DNA of 64,000 nucleotides from Rubrivivax sp. (GTDB lineage Bacteria > Pseudomonadota > Gammaproteobacteria > Burkholderiales > Burkholderiaceae_C). A model generated the notes under the pieces. It was not told the origin of the DNA. It saw nothing but the letters and a program-made list of their open reading frames with translations, and did no database searches. Position numbers and translations under genes: made by a program. Below are positions 1 to 9,800 of the stretch, piece by piece. The number at the start of each line of letters is the position of its first letter. The stretch's first letter is position 1. The DNA lies in assembly GCA_016719535.1 (NCBI GenBank), contig JADJYX010000013.1:62001-126000 (forward strand), given 5' to 3'.

Positions 1-3000
1 GCCGGCGTGCTGCCGTCGAGGTACTGGTAGCGCAGCCCGGCGGCGTGCAGCCGCTCGGCCAGCAGCTTCAGGAAGTCGGTGAACTGGCTGAAGACCAGCG
101 CCTGGTGCCGTGACTCCACCAGCTCGGCAGCCAGGCGTTCGAAAGCCTGCACCTTGGCGCCGATGCGGCCGAGTTCGGGCGCGGCCAGCCGCGGGTCGCA
201 GGCGGCGCGGCGCAGCCGCGTCAGTTCGGCCAGCACGTTGAAGCGGTTCTTGTTGGGGTCGGCGGGGTCGAGCTGCGCGATGCGCGCCAGGGCGTCGCGC
301 CGCATGGCCTCCAGAAAGGCACGTTCGTCGGCATCGGGTTCGATGCGCTGGACGATCTCGGTGCGCGGCGGCAGGTCGGTCAGCACCTGCGCCTTGGTGC
401 GCCGCAGCAGGAAGGGTGACACCAACCGCCGCAGGCGCGCACGCGCGGCGTCGTTGCGCTGGCGCTCGATGGGGTTGCCGAAGCGCTCGGCAAAGCGCGC
501 GGCGCTGCCCAGCAGCCCGGGGTTGAGCAGGTTCATGATCGACCACAGGTCGCCGAGCCGGTTTTCCACCGGCGTGCCTGACAACGCCAGGCGAAAGCCC
601 GCCTGCAGCCCGGCTACCGCCTGCACGCGCTGCGTGGCCGCATTCTTCAGCGCCTGCGCCTCGTCGAGCACCAGCGTGGCCCAGTTGCGGCCGGCAAAGG
701 CCTCGGCATCGCGCAGCAGCAGCGCGTACGAGACGATCAGCACCTCACCGCTGCCGGCGGCGGCGACCTGCGCGGCGCGCTCGCCTTCGGCGCGGCCGTA
801 GATGCCGGCGCGCAGGCCCGGCGCGAAGCGCAGGCTCTCGGCCGCCCAGTTGTCGCACACGCTGGTCGGCGCCACCACCAGCGCCGGCCCTTCGGCGGCG
901 CGCGCCAGCAGCAGCGCCAGCGTCTGCACGGTCTTGCCCAGGCCCATGTCGTCGGCCAGGATGGCGCCGAAGCCGGCCTCGGCCAGCCGGCGCATCCACA
1001 CATAGCCGTCGTGCTGGTAGGGGCGCAGCGTGGCCTGCAGACCCGGCGGCACGGCAGGGTCCAGCGCCGCGGCGCGTTCCAGGTCGGCGGCGCGCCGCTG
1101 CCAGGCGGCGTCGCCCTTCAGGCCCAGGTCGCTGGCCGCATCGGCCAGCCAGGCGCCGGTGGTGGCGCCCAGCTGCAGGCCAGCATCGCGCGCTTCGGCC
1201 AGGGCATCGAGCTCGGCCAGGCGCTGGCGCAACTGGTCGGCCAGGCGCAGATACTGGCCTTCGCCCAGCGCCACGTAGCGGCTGCCGCGGCCTTCGCGCA
1301 GCAGCGCCAGCAGTTGCTGCAGCGACAACACGCGGCCTTCGTCCAGGCGCAGCTCGCCCTGCAGCTCGAACCAGTCGCGGCGGCTGGCCAGCGTGGTCGC
1401 AAAGGCCCTGGCTTCGGGCGCCAGCACGCGCACGGGCTTGCCGGCCGGCCATTCGACGGCGCGCACGGCTTCGGCCGCCGCGCTCAGCTGCCCCAGTTCG
1501 TGAACGGCCGCCAGCGCCTGCTCGGGGTCTTCCAGCACCCAGCAGCCATCGGGCGGCATGTCGTCGGGTGCGGCAGCCAGGAAGGGCAGCCGCTCCATCA
1601 CCGCCGACAGGTGGCGGCGCTCGGCGACGAGGTCACGCTCGGTCGCCAGGCTGACGCCGGCGCGCATCGTCATCAGCCGGGCGCGGCCCACGCCGGGGGT
1701 CATCACCGGACCGAAGTCGCCGAAGGGCCGCACCGCCAGCGTCAGCCGCAGCGCGTCGCCGCGCGGCTGCAGCTGGGCCAGCACGCGCGCATCGGCCACC
1801 ACCGGCTCGCCGGCGCTGGCGTCGCTGTGCAGCACGAAGTGGCCGGTCAATACGCGCAGCGCGGCATCGAGTTCGGCGCCGGCGTCCACCGGCACCGTCC
1901 AGCGCTGCGACACCAGCTCGGCCACGCGGCGCTGCGCCGGCGTGACGCGGATCAGCCGCGCGCGCTCGGGGCTGTCGCGAACGATGCGCAGGCTGTTGCG
2001 CCGTTCGACCTCGGCATCGAGCCGGTCGTAATCCGGTGCGTGGTGCGACAGGTCGGGCTCGTCGTCGACGAGCACCGCGTCGTGCAGTTCGAAGACGAAG
2101 TGCTCGCCCCCCGGGTCGCCGCTGCGGCGCTCGCGCCGCACTTCCAGCGCGGGCAGGCTCTCGGTCAGTTCGACCATCGTCTGCGGCGCATCGTCGAAGG
2201 CGACGGCGGGATGGCCCAGCAGCGCCTGGGTGGCCTGCACGAGATCGAAGCGCAGATCGCTGGCCCGGTAGCGGGACTGTTGCAGGCAGCGCGCCACCGC
2301 GGCGTCGTGCGGGTCCAGCCGCGTGCGCTTGCTGATCTGCAGCAGCGACACCGGCTTGGGTTTGCCGCGTGCGCTGGCCGCGGGCTCGAAGGCCTGCAGG
2401 TTGGTGACGCGGCCCTGGTCGTCGATGGAGAGCCGCCAGTGCAGCGTGGCCAGGGGCTTCTCGGCGCTGGCCACACGGCCTTCGCCGAGCGCCGTGATGG
2501 CGGCCAGCGCGTCCCGCCAGGCGTCCTGCCGGCGCCCGAAATAGGCCACCGGCCAGGGCTCGGGGGCGCCTGCCGGCCGCTGCGGCACCGGCAGGCCCAG
2601 GTGATGGCAGGCCTGGATGACGAGATCCGCCTTCCAGGGCAGGCCCGCCGCCTGCAGCGCATCGACCACGGCCTGGGTCAGCGGCGGCTTCCAGCCGCCG
2701 GGCGTCTGACCCAGCCACGCCGCCAGCAGCAGCCGGTCGGCGGCACGGTCGGCGTCGCGTGGCGCCTCCTGCCAGCCCGGGTCGGGCTGCAAGACGCGCG
2801 GCTCGAGGCGTTCGTCGCCCAGGCGCACCGCCAGCGCATGCGCCCAGCGGCCCCAGTCGTCGGCCGGCGACGGTGTCCGGCTGCCCGATTCGCCGACGCA
2901 GAACTTGCGCGCCGTGGCCCAGGCCTGGGCATCGGGCAGTGCCATCAGCGCCAGCGGATACCACTGCAGCAGGCTCTGCGGGGCAATGCCGCGCCGCTTG

Positions 3001-3962
3001 CCCAGTTGTGCCGTCAAGGCCTTCCAGGCCGACGGCCACGCGGCGGCCGTGTCGGCAAAGCGCCCGGCCTGCGCCGGCAGCAGCGCCTGCAGCAGCGGTG
3101 CAAAGGGCTGCGCCAGCGGGTCGGCGCCGATGGCCAGCGTGATGCCCGCGGCGTCACCGCGGTGCAGGTGCTGCTCGGCGATGCGCAGGCGCAGGCTGGT
3201 GCCGCCCTCGGCCGGCGCCTGCGCCAGGTGCTCTTCGACCCAGCGCAGCAGGGCCGGCGCGCGCCCCAGCAGGCCGAACTGGTCGAGCGAGGTCAGCAGC
3301 CGCCAGCACAACGGCCGGTCGACACGGTCGAGCAACTGCAGCCGCAGCAGCTGCGACAGCACCTCGAGCGCGACGCCGGTCAGGTTGACCCGTTCCAGCA
3401 CGCCGTGGGTCATCGAGGCGTAGCTCTTGGCGTCGATGCCGCTGACCAGCACCAGCCGCAGCAAGGCCACCGATTCATCGTGCGAACGCGGCACAAAATA
3501 CGCCGGTGCCTGTCCACGAGCGCCGTTGCCGCCGCTCGCCGCCCACAACCAGGCCTGCCACCAGCTGCCTGCCTCTGCGCGATGCAGCAGGGCAGGCAGG
3601 CGTTCGGCGGCCAGCGCGGCGGGCACCGACCAGCCGTCGCCTTCGTGGGCCTGCACGCGGCCCGCGTCGGCCAGGCGGCGCAGGCCGGCGCCGGTCTCCG
3701 GGCTGCCAAACCAGCCGCCGCGCTCGCGCGTCCATTCGAGCGCACGCAGCAATGCCACCAGCGCCGAGCGGCCGCGCCGCCAGCCGGCGATCACCAGCGC
3801 ATCGAAGATGGATTCCAGATCGGACGGCGGCAGCGCATCGGCCAGTTTCTTCTCGCGCAGCCGGTCGCTTTCCTGCTTGACCGTATTCGCCACCTGCCGC
3901 GCCGACCCCAGCGGCTGCCCGTGCAGGTTGACGAAGGTGAAGGGGTTGCGGCGCGACGGCAT
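1..3962 (-). CDS. SNF2-family ATP-dependent helicase, C-terminus beyond the window
   Basis: The frame is open from an ATG at 3962 to the left edge, so about 1320 residues are visible and the gene is incomplete. The first ~970 residues match no domain I recognise. The SNF2 ATPase domain follows: motif I DDMGLGKT near residue 1003, motif II DEAQALKN near 1098, then SGTPVENRL and LRRTKAQV. The start of the second RecA lobe (LVFSQFTDFLK) is reached just before the edge. Members use ATP to translocate on double-stranded DNA and remodel DNA-protein complexes; the client here is unknown. It is divergent from the Wadjet operon with an 83-bp gap. SNF2 proteins do occur in defence systems, but this order (long N-terminus, then helicase) is also common in ordinary bacterial chromosomes, so a defence role is only a guess. 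Confidence 0.85.
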   Translation of the reverse strand, partial: MPSRRNPFTFVNLHGQPLGSARQVANTVKQESDRLREKKLADALPPSDLESIFDALVIAGWRRGRSALVALLRALEWTRERGGWFGSPETGAGLRRLADAGRVQAHEGDGWSVPAALAAERLPALLHRAEAGSWWQAWLWAASGGNGARGQAPAYFVPRSHDESVALLRLVLVSGIDAKSYASMTHGVLERVNLTGVALEVLSQLLRLQLLDRVDRPLCWRLLTSLDQFGLLGRAPALLRWVEEHLAQAPAEGGTSLRLRIAEQHLHRGDAAGITLAIGADPLAQPFAPLLQALLPAQAGRFADTAAAWPSAWKALTAQLGKRRGIAPQSLLQWYPLALMALPDAQAWATARKFCVGESGSRTPSPADDWGRWAHALAVRLGDERLEPRVLQPDPGWQEAPRDADRAADRLLLAAWLGQTPGGWKPPLTQAVVDALQAAGLPWKADLVIQACHHLGLPVPQRPAGAPEPWPVAYFGRRQDAWRDALAAITALGEGRVASAEKPLATLHWRLSIDDQGRVTNLQAFEPAASARGKPKPVSLLQISKRTRLDPHDAAVARCLQQSRYRASDLRFDLVQATQALLGHPAVAFDDAPQTMVELTESLPALEVRRERRSGDPGGEHFVFELHDAVLVDDEPDLSHHAPDYDRLDAEVERRNSLRIVRDSPERARLIRVTPAQRRVAELVSQRWTVPVDAGAELDAALRVLTGHFVLHSDASAGEPVVADARVLAQLQPRGDALRLTLAVRPFGDFGPVMTPGVGRARLMTMRAGVSLATERDLVAERRHLSAVMERLPFLAAAPDDMPPDGCWVLEDPEQALAAVHELGQLSAAAEAVRAVEWPAGKPVRVLAPEARAFATTLASRRDWFELQGELRLDEGRVLSLQQLLALLREGRGSRYVALGEGQYLRLADQLRQRLAELDALAEARDAGLQLGATTGAWLADAASDLGLKGDAAWQRRAADLERAAALDPAVPPGLQATLRPYQHDGYVWMRRLAEAGFGAILADDMGLGKTVQTLALLLARAAEGPALVVAPTSVCDNWAAESLRFAPGLRAGIYGRAEGERAAQVAAAGSGEVLIVSYALLLRDAEAFAGRNWATLVLDEAQALKNAATQRVQAVAGLQAGFRLALSGTPVENRLGDLWSIMNLLNPGLLGSAARFAERFGNPIERQRNDAARARLRRLVSPFLLRRTKAQVLTDLPPRTEIVQRIEPDADERAFLEAMRRDALARIAQLDPADPNKNRFNVLAELTRLRRAACDPRLAAPELGRIGAKVQAFERLAAELVESRHQALVFSQFTDFLKLLAERLHAAGLRYQYLDGSTP

Positions 3963-4045
3963 CGCGGCATTGTGCCCACCCGGGTGCCGTCGGCCCGCCG
4001 CTCTATCATCCCCGGGGCCTGCCTCAGCGCCGCCCCACCCGCTCC
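3963..4045. promoter_or_regulatory. Divergent promoter region between SNF2 helicase and jetA
   Basis: This 83-bp gap is the only place from which both the SNF2 gene and the Wadjet operon could be transcribed. A -10-like TATCAT lies at 4004-4009 on the plus strand, 36 bp before jetA, but no convincing -35 is seen 16-18 bp upstream. No Shine-Dalgarno sequence is visible before the jetA ATG, which suggests weak or regulated translation. Confidence 0.3.
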
Positions 4046-5575
4046 ATGTCCCTGCCCGCCGGCGCCGCCGAGCTGTTCCGCCACGTCAGCGCCGACAAGG
4101 CCGCGGTCTACCGGGCCGTGCTCGACGCCTTTGCCGCCGCGCGCCGCCAGTACCGGCTGCAACTGCGCCCCGACGAGCTGCTGGCCGATGCCGCCTGGCC
4201 CGGCGCGCCGCCCTCGCCCGACGAGCTGAACGCCGCGCTCGCGCAGCTGGTGGCCTGGGGCAACCTCGAGGCGCAGCCCGATATCGCGCGCGTCACCACG
4301 CTGGCCGATTACTACCGCGCGCGGCTGCTGTACCGGCTGTCGGCCGGCGGCGAGGCGGTGGAAGCCTCGCTGGCGCAGTTCAGCCGGCTGATGGCGCGCC
4401 GCGCCGAGCTGCAGAGCGTGGCGCTGGAAGACATCGCCCTGCGGCTGCAGGCGCTGGCCACGCTGCTCGACGCCGGCAGCGACGACGTGCCCAAGCTGCA
4501 CGAGACGCTGCGCGACCTGCTGCGCGTGTTCGAAGGCCTGGCCGACAATGCGCAGGCCTTCATGGCCGGCGTGGCCCGCTCGCTCGAGCTGCAGCGGGCC
4601 GACGAAGGCGCGGTGGTGGCCTACAAGAAGCGGCTGATCGACTACCTCGAGCGCTTCATCGGCGACCTCGTGCAGCGCTCCGAACGCATCGCGCAGCTGA
4701 TCGACGCGGTGCGCGGCCGCATCGACCCGGTGCTGCGGCTGCTGGCCGAACGCGAGGCGCGCGACGCCGCCCCCGGCGACGACGAGCGCGGGCGCGCCGA
4801 CGAGCAAGGCCGCCGCTGGCGCGACTGGCGCGCGCGCTGGGCCGGGCTGGCAGCCTGGTTCGTGCCCGATGCCGACGGCGGCCACGCGGCGCCGCAGGCC
4901 GAGCTGCTGCGCTCGCGCGCCCGCGCCGCCATCCCGCAGCTGCTGGCGGCGGTGGCGGCGGTGAACGAACGGCGCAGCGGCCGCAGCGACCGCTCGGCCG
5001 ACTTCCGCGCGCTGGCCGGCTGGTTTGCCGACTGCGCCAGCGACGACGACGCGCACCGCCTGGCGCGCGCCGCCTTCGCGCTCAACCCGGCGCGCCACCT
5101 GGTCCTGAACCCGGCCGCCGGCGCCGATGCCGTGCCCGCGTCCACGCCCTGGGCCGACGCGCCGCCGCTGCAGGTGCACCCGCGCCTGCGCCAGCAGGGC
5201 CAGGCCAGCCCGCGCGGCCCGCAGCCGCGCGCACGGCTGCGCGACGCCGAACGCGCGCAGCTTGCTGCGCTGATGCAGGAAGAGTCGCGCCAGCTCGACG
5301 CCGCGCGCCGCCGCCTGGCGCAGGGCCGGCCGCTGCTGCTGTCGCAGCTGGGGGCGCTCGACGAGGCCGAATTCGGCCTCTTCCTCGGCCTGCTCGGCGA
5401 TGCCTTGTCCGAGCAGGCCGGCCCCGACGCCACGGTCGAACGCGACAGCGGCGACGGGCGCTTTCGCATCCGGCTGCAGCCGCTGGCGCCCGACAGCGTG
5501 GCCGGCATCGACACGCCGCAGGGCCGCTTCAGCGGCCGCGACCACCTCGTCACCATCACCGCGGCGGCGCCCTGA
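4046..5575 (+). CDS. jetA: Wadjet type II subunit JetA (DUF2397/TIGR02677, kleisin-like)
   Basis: The product has 509 residues and belongs to the DUF2397 (TIGR02677) family, the JetA subunit of type II Wadjet. Wadjet is an SMC-like complex that recognises and cleaves small circular DNA, so it protects against plasmids. JetA is thought to be the kleisin that bridges the SMC heads. The sequence is mostly helical and charged, with an alpha-helical N-terminal half (LFRHVSADKAAVYRAVLDAF at the start) and a C-terminal region ending in an RFRIRLQPL strand, as in the family. The ATG at 4046 is the first good start. jetB follows 3 bp after the stop codon. Identification rests strongly on the order JetA-JetB-JetC-JetD and on the clear motifs in jetC and jetD. 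Confidence 0.9.
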   Translation: MSLPAGAAELFRHVSADKAAVYRAVLDAFAAARRQYRLQLRPDELLADAAWPGAPPSPDELNAALAQLVAWGNLEAQPDIARVTTLADYYRARLLYRLSAGGEAVEASLAQFSRLMARRAELQSVALEDIALRLQALATLLDAGSDDVPKLHETLRDLLRVFEGLADNAQAFMAGVARSLELQRADEGAVVAYKKRLIDYLERFIGDLVQRSERIAQLIDAVRGRIDPVLRLLAEREARDAAPGDDERGRADEQGRRWRDWRARWAGLAAWFVPDADGGHAAPQAELLRSRARAAIPQLLAAVAAVNERRSGRSDRSADFRALAGWFADCASDDDAHRLARAAFALNPARHLVLNPAAGADAVPASTPWADAPPLQVHPRLRQQGQASPRGPQPRARLRDAERAQLAALMQEESRQLDAARRRLAQGRPLLLSQLGALDEAEFGLFLGLLGDALSEQAGPDATVERDSGDGRFRIRLQPLAPDSVAGIDTPQGRFSGRDHLVTITAAAP

Positions 5576-5578
5576 ACG

Positions 5579-6814
5579 ATGGACAACAAAGCCCTCGGCG
5601 ACGGCCCCCGCATCGTGCAGCAGCAGCGCCTGCAGCAGCAGGACGAGCAGCGCCAGGCGGTGCGCGCGCTGCTGATGACGCCACTGATGGGCGCCGCGCA
5701 CCCCGCGCTGCCGCTGGTGCGCCGCCACGCCGAGGCGCTGCGCGACTGGTTCCAGCGCGAAGCCGGCTGGCCGCTGGTGGTGGAGCGCGACGGCGCGCGC
5801 CTGTACAAACACCCGGCCGACCTGGACGACGCCACGCGCGGCCTGCCGCGATACGACCGCCCGCGCTACGTGCTGCTGTGCCTGGCCTGCGCGGTGCTGG
5901 AGCGTGCCGAGGCGCAGATCAGCCTGCGTGCGCTGGGCGAGCGGCTGCTGCAGCACGCCGCCGAGCCGGCGCTGGCCGCACGCGGCTTCAGCTTCACCCT
6001 GCAGGCGCAGGGTGAACGGCGCGCGCTCGTCACCGTGTGCCAGACCCTGCTCGAGCTGGGCGTGCTGCAGCGTGTGGCCGGCGACGAAGAGGCCTATGTG
6101 CAGGGCCTGGCGCAGCAGCAGGCCGACGTGCTGTACGACGTGCACCGGCGCAGCCTGGCCGGCGTGCTGGCCGCCGTGCGCGGGCCCTCGAGCTGGGCGC
6201 CCGGCCAGGCGCCCGCCAGCCTGCGCGAGCGGCTGATGTCGCTGGTGCAAGCGGTCACGCCCGACCACGACGAGGCGCGCCGCAGCGCGCAGCGCCATGC
6301 GCTGGCACGGCGCCTGCTGGACGACCCGGTGGTCTACCTGCAGTCGCTGGACGACGCCGGACGCGCCTATTTCGTCCACCAGCGCGGCCCGATGGCGGCG
6401 CGCCTGGCCGACGGCAGCGGCCTCGGCGCCGAACACCGCGCCGAAGGCAGCGCGCTCACCGACGACGACGCCGAGCTGAGCGACGTGCTGCTGCCGGCCG
6501 AAGGCACCGAGTCGCACGCCACGCTGCTGGTGGCCGAGTTGCTGGCCGCGCACCGCGGCGCCGGGCTGGCGCTCGACGAGGTGGCCGCGCACCTGGCGCG
6601 CGTGCGCGAGACCCAGGGCCGCTACTGGCGCAAGTCGGCGCGTGAACCCGGCGGCGAGCGTGAACTGGCGCGGCTGGCGCTGCAGCGCCTGGCCCAGCTC
6701 GGCCTGGCGCGGCTGCAGGGCGACGCGGCGACGGCGCTGCCGGCCGTGGCGCGTTACCGGCTCGCCGCGCTGCTGGCCGACGACGGCGCGCCCCGCCAGG
6801 CCACGCTGCTGTGA
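5579..6814 (+). CDS. jetB: Wadjet type II subunit JetB (DUF2398/TIGR02678)
   Basis: The product has 411 residues and belongs to the DUF2398 (TIGR02678) family. JetB is the accessory subunit, comparable to the MukE/KITE subunits of condensins, that works with the kleisin JetA and the SMC protein JetC. It begins with a glutamine-rich helix and contains typical family stretches such as RYDRPRYVLLCLACAVLERA (near residue 85) and a long winged-helix-like C-terminal half. Its last codons overlap the GTG start of jetC (GTGA at 6811-6814), which points to coupled translation and fixed stoichiometry. The start at 5579 lies 3 bp after the jetA stop. Confidence 0.9.
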   Translation: MDNKALGDGPRIVQQQRLQQQDEQRQAVRALLMTPLMGAAHPALPLVRRHAEALRDWFQREAGWPLVVERDGARLYKHPADLDDATRGLPRYDRPRYVLLCLACAVLERAEAQISLRALGERLLQHAAEPALAARGFSFTLQAQGERRALVTVCQTLLELGVLQRVAGDEEAYVQGLAQQQADVLYDVHRRSLAGVLAAVRGPSSWAPGQAPASLRERLMSLVQAVTPDHDEARRSAQRHALARRLLDDPVVYLQSLDDAGRAYFVHQRGPMAARLADGSGLGAEHRAEGSALTDDDAELSDVLLPAEGTESHATLLVAELLAAHRGAGLALDEVAAHLARVRETQGRYWRKSAREPGGERELARLALQRLAQLGLARLQGDAATALPAVARYRLAALLADDGAPRQATLL

Positions 6815-9800
6815 GCGCGCTGCCCGAACCGCGCCTGCGGCGCTGGCAGCCCTTGCGGCTGGGCGTGGTCGAACTGTTCCGCTACGACGGCGAGGAATTC
6901 TGGTTCCGCGACGGCCACCTGCTGCTGCGCGGCAACAACGGCACCGGCAAGAGCAAGCTGCTGTCGCTGACGCTGCCGCTGCTGCTCGACGCCAACCTGC
7001 GCCCTGCGCGTGTCGAGCCCGACGGCGATGCCGGCAAGAAGATGGTCTGGAACCTGCTGCTGGGCCAGCAGGAGCGGCGCACCGGCTACAGCTGGATCGA
7101 ATTCGGCCGCCTCGACGACGAGGGCCGCCCGCACTACCTCACGCTCGGCCTGGGCCTGCACGCGGTGGCCGCGCGCGCGCAGCCCGTCGATGCCTGGTAT
7201 TTCATCAGCCAGAGCGCCGGCCCGGGCACGCGGCTCAACCGCGACTGGTGGTTGCTGTCCGACAAGGCGCCGGTGCCCGGCCGCGAGGCGCTGCGCAGCC
7301 TGATCGCCGGCCATGGCCAGGTCTTCGACCAGGCGCAGGCCTACCGCCGCGCCGTCGACGAGCGGCTGTTCCAGCTGGGCCCGCGCCGCTACGACGCGCT
7401 GCTCGATACGCTGATCCAGCTGCGCCAGCCGCAGCTGTCGCGCCGGCCGGACGAACGGCTGCTGTCGGCCGCGCTCACCGAATCGCTGCCGCCGCTGCCG
7501 CCCGAGCTGCTGGCCGACGTGGCCGACGCGCTCGGCCAGCTCGAGGAACTGCGGGCCGAGCTCGAACGTGCGCTGCGCCTGCTCGACGCGGTGCAGACCT
7601 TCGACGCGCGCTACCGCATCTACGCCGGCATCGCCAGCCGCCGCCAGGCGCGTGGCCTGCGCCAGGCGCAGACCGAATTCGAGAACGCCAGCCGCGCGCT
7701 GCACGAGGTGCGCCAGCGCCTGGCCGACACGCAGGCCGCCGAAGCCCGGGCCGCGCAGCGCCGCGGCAACGCCGAGGCCATGCTCGAAGGCGCGCGCCAG
7801 CGCCACGAAACGCTGCTCGGCGACCCGCGCCATGGCGATGCCCGCCGTCTGCAGGAAGCGGCCGAGCTGGCGCGCCGGCTCGATGCCGAGCGCGACCGCG
7901 CCGAGCGCGATGCGGCCGGCGCGCAGGCGCGCGCCGAGCGCGAGAGCGCCATGCTGCTGCAGGCCGAGCAGGCCGTGCAGCAGGCCGGCGAGCGGCTCGA
8001 CGCCGCACGCCAGCTGGCCCGTGCCGGCGCCGGCGCGGCCGGCGCACCCGCGGCATGGCACGAGCATGTCTTCGTCGCGGCGCCGGCCGCCGCCCTGCCC
8101 GCTGCCGGGTTCGAGCGCGCGCGGCTGGAGCTGCTCGTCTGGCCCGAGCGCCGCCGCGACGAGCTGCGCCTGGTGCGCCAGCGCGCCGCCCAGGCGCAGC
8201 AGGCGCGCGACCGCCTGCTGCCGCTGCGCCAGACCCTGACCGACCGCCGGGCCGAGGCCGAAGACGCCGCCGCCACGCTGGCGCAGGCCGAAGCCACGCT
8301 GGACGAACAGGCGCAGTCGCACGAGCAGGCCTGGGCGCAGCATCTGCAGGCGCTGCAGGTGCTGCAGATCGACGACCCGGTGGCCCTGCAGCAGCAGATG
8401 GCCGAATGGGCCTTGCACGCCGACGGTGAACACCCGGCGCGCGGCAGGCTGCACCAGGCGCTGGCCGCCGCCACCACGCGCATCGCGCACGAGCAGGCGG
8501 CGCTGGCCGCGCGCCGCGGCGGCGTGCAGGCCGAGGTCGCGCTGCTCGAGGCCGAGGCACAGGCGCTGCGCAGCGGCACCGACGCCGCACCCGAGCCGCC
8601 GGCCTGGCGGGGCGCCGATACCCGCGCCGACGGCCGCCCCGGCGCGCCGCTGTGGCAGCTGGTGGACTTTGCACCGCAGCTGGGCGACGCGCAGCGCGCC
8701 GGCCTGGAAGCGGCGCTGCTCGGCGCCGGTCTGCTGGACGCCTGGGTGACGCCCGATGGTGCGCTCATCAACCGCGGCGGCAGCCCGCGCTGGCTCGACA
8801 CGCAATGGCTTGCGCGCACGCAGCGCCCGGCGCGGCCCTTGTCGTCATGGCTGCACGCCGATGCCGCGCAGACCAGCGCCGTCGGCGCCGACACCGTGGC
8901 CACGTTGCTGGCCAGCGTGGCCTGCGGCGATGACGACGATGCCGGCGCCGAGGCCTGGGTGGCGCCCGACGGTCGCTTTCGCGTCGGCGGCCTGGCCGGC
9001 GCAGCGGCGCTGGCGCAGGCGCGGCACATCGGACACGCCGCGCGTGCCGCCGCACGCGAGCGCCGTCTGGCGCAGGTCTCGCAGCGCCTGCAGGCGCTGG
9101 CGGCCGAGTCGGCAGCCATCGACCAGGCCACGCAGGCGCTGCGCCTGCGCGAGCAGCGGGCGCAGGCCGAGTGGCGCCAGGCGCCGCCCGAGCAGGACCT
9201 GCTGCGCGCCCACCAGACCTGCGCCGCCGCGCTGCGCGGCCTGAACCTGGCGCGCCGGCACGAGGCCGAAGCCGAGCGCCGCTGCCGCGCCGCCGAAGAA
9301 GCCGCCGCCGAGGCCCAGGCCCGGCTGCTGGCCGACGCCACCGACCTGCGCCTGCCCGCCGAAGCGGGCGCGCTCGATGAGGTCGAGCGCGCGCTCGACC
9401 GCTGCGTGAACGCGCTGCACGGCCTGGCCGGCGCGGTGCGCGAACTGTGCGCGGCGCTGCCGCAACGGGCGCAGCAGCAAGCGCGCGCGAGCGAGGCACA
9501 GGCCGCCCGGCAAGAGGCGCAGCAGCGTCATCTCGAACGCCAGCAGCTGGCCGAAGGTGCACGCTCGCGGCTGGCGGCGCTGGAATCGGCACTGGGCGCC
9601 GGCGTGGCCGAGGTGCAGCGGCTGCTGGCACGCGCCGTCGCGCTGGTGCAGCGCCTGCAGGGCAGCGAGCGCCGCCTGGCCGAGATGCTGCGCGGCGCCA
9701 CCGAGGCACGGGCCGTGGCCGAGCAGCAGTCGCGCAGCGCCGACGAACGCCTGGCCAGCGCCGGCGAGCGCCGGCTGCAGCAGGCGCAGGCGCTGCGCCA

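Noticed and set aside
1011..4229. Long plus-strand open frame of 1072 codons over the SNF2 gene
   Set aside because: It is antisense to a helicase with clear motifs; its translation is Gln/Arg/Gly/His-rich low-complexity sequence typical of shadow frames in G+C-rich DNA.
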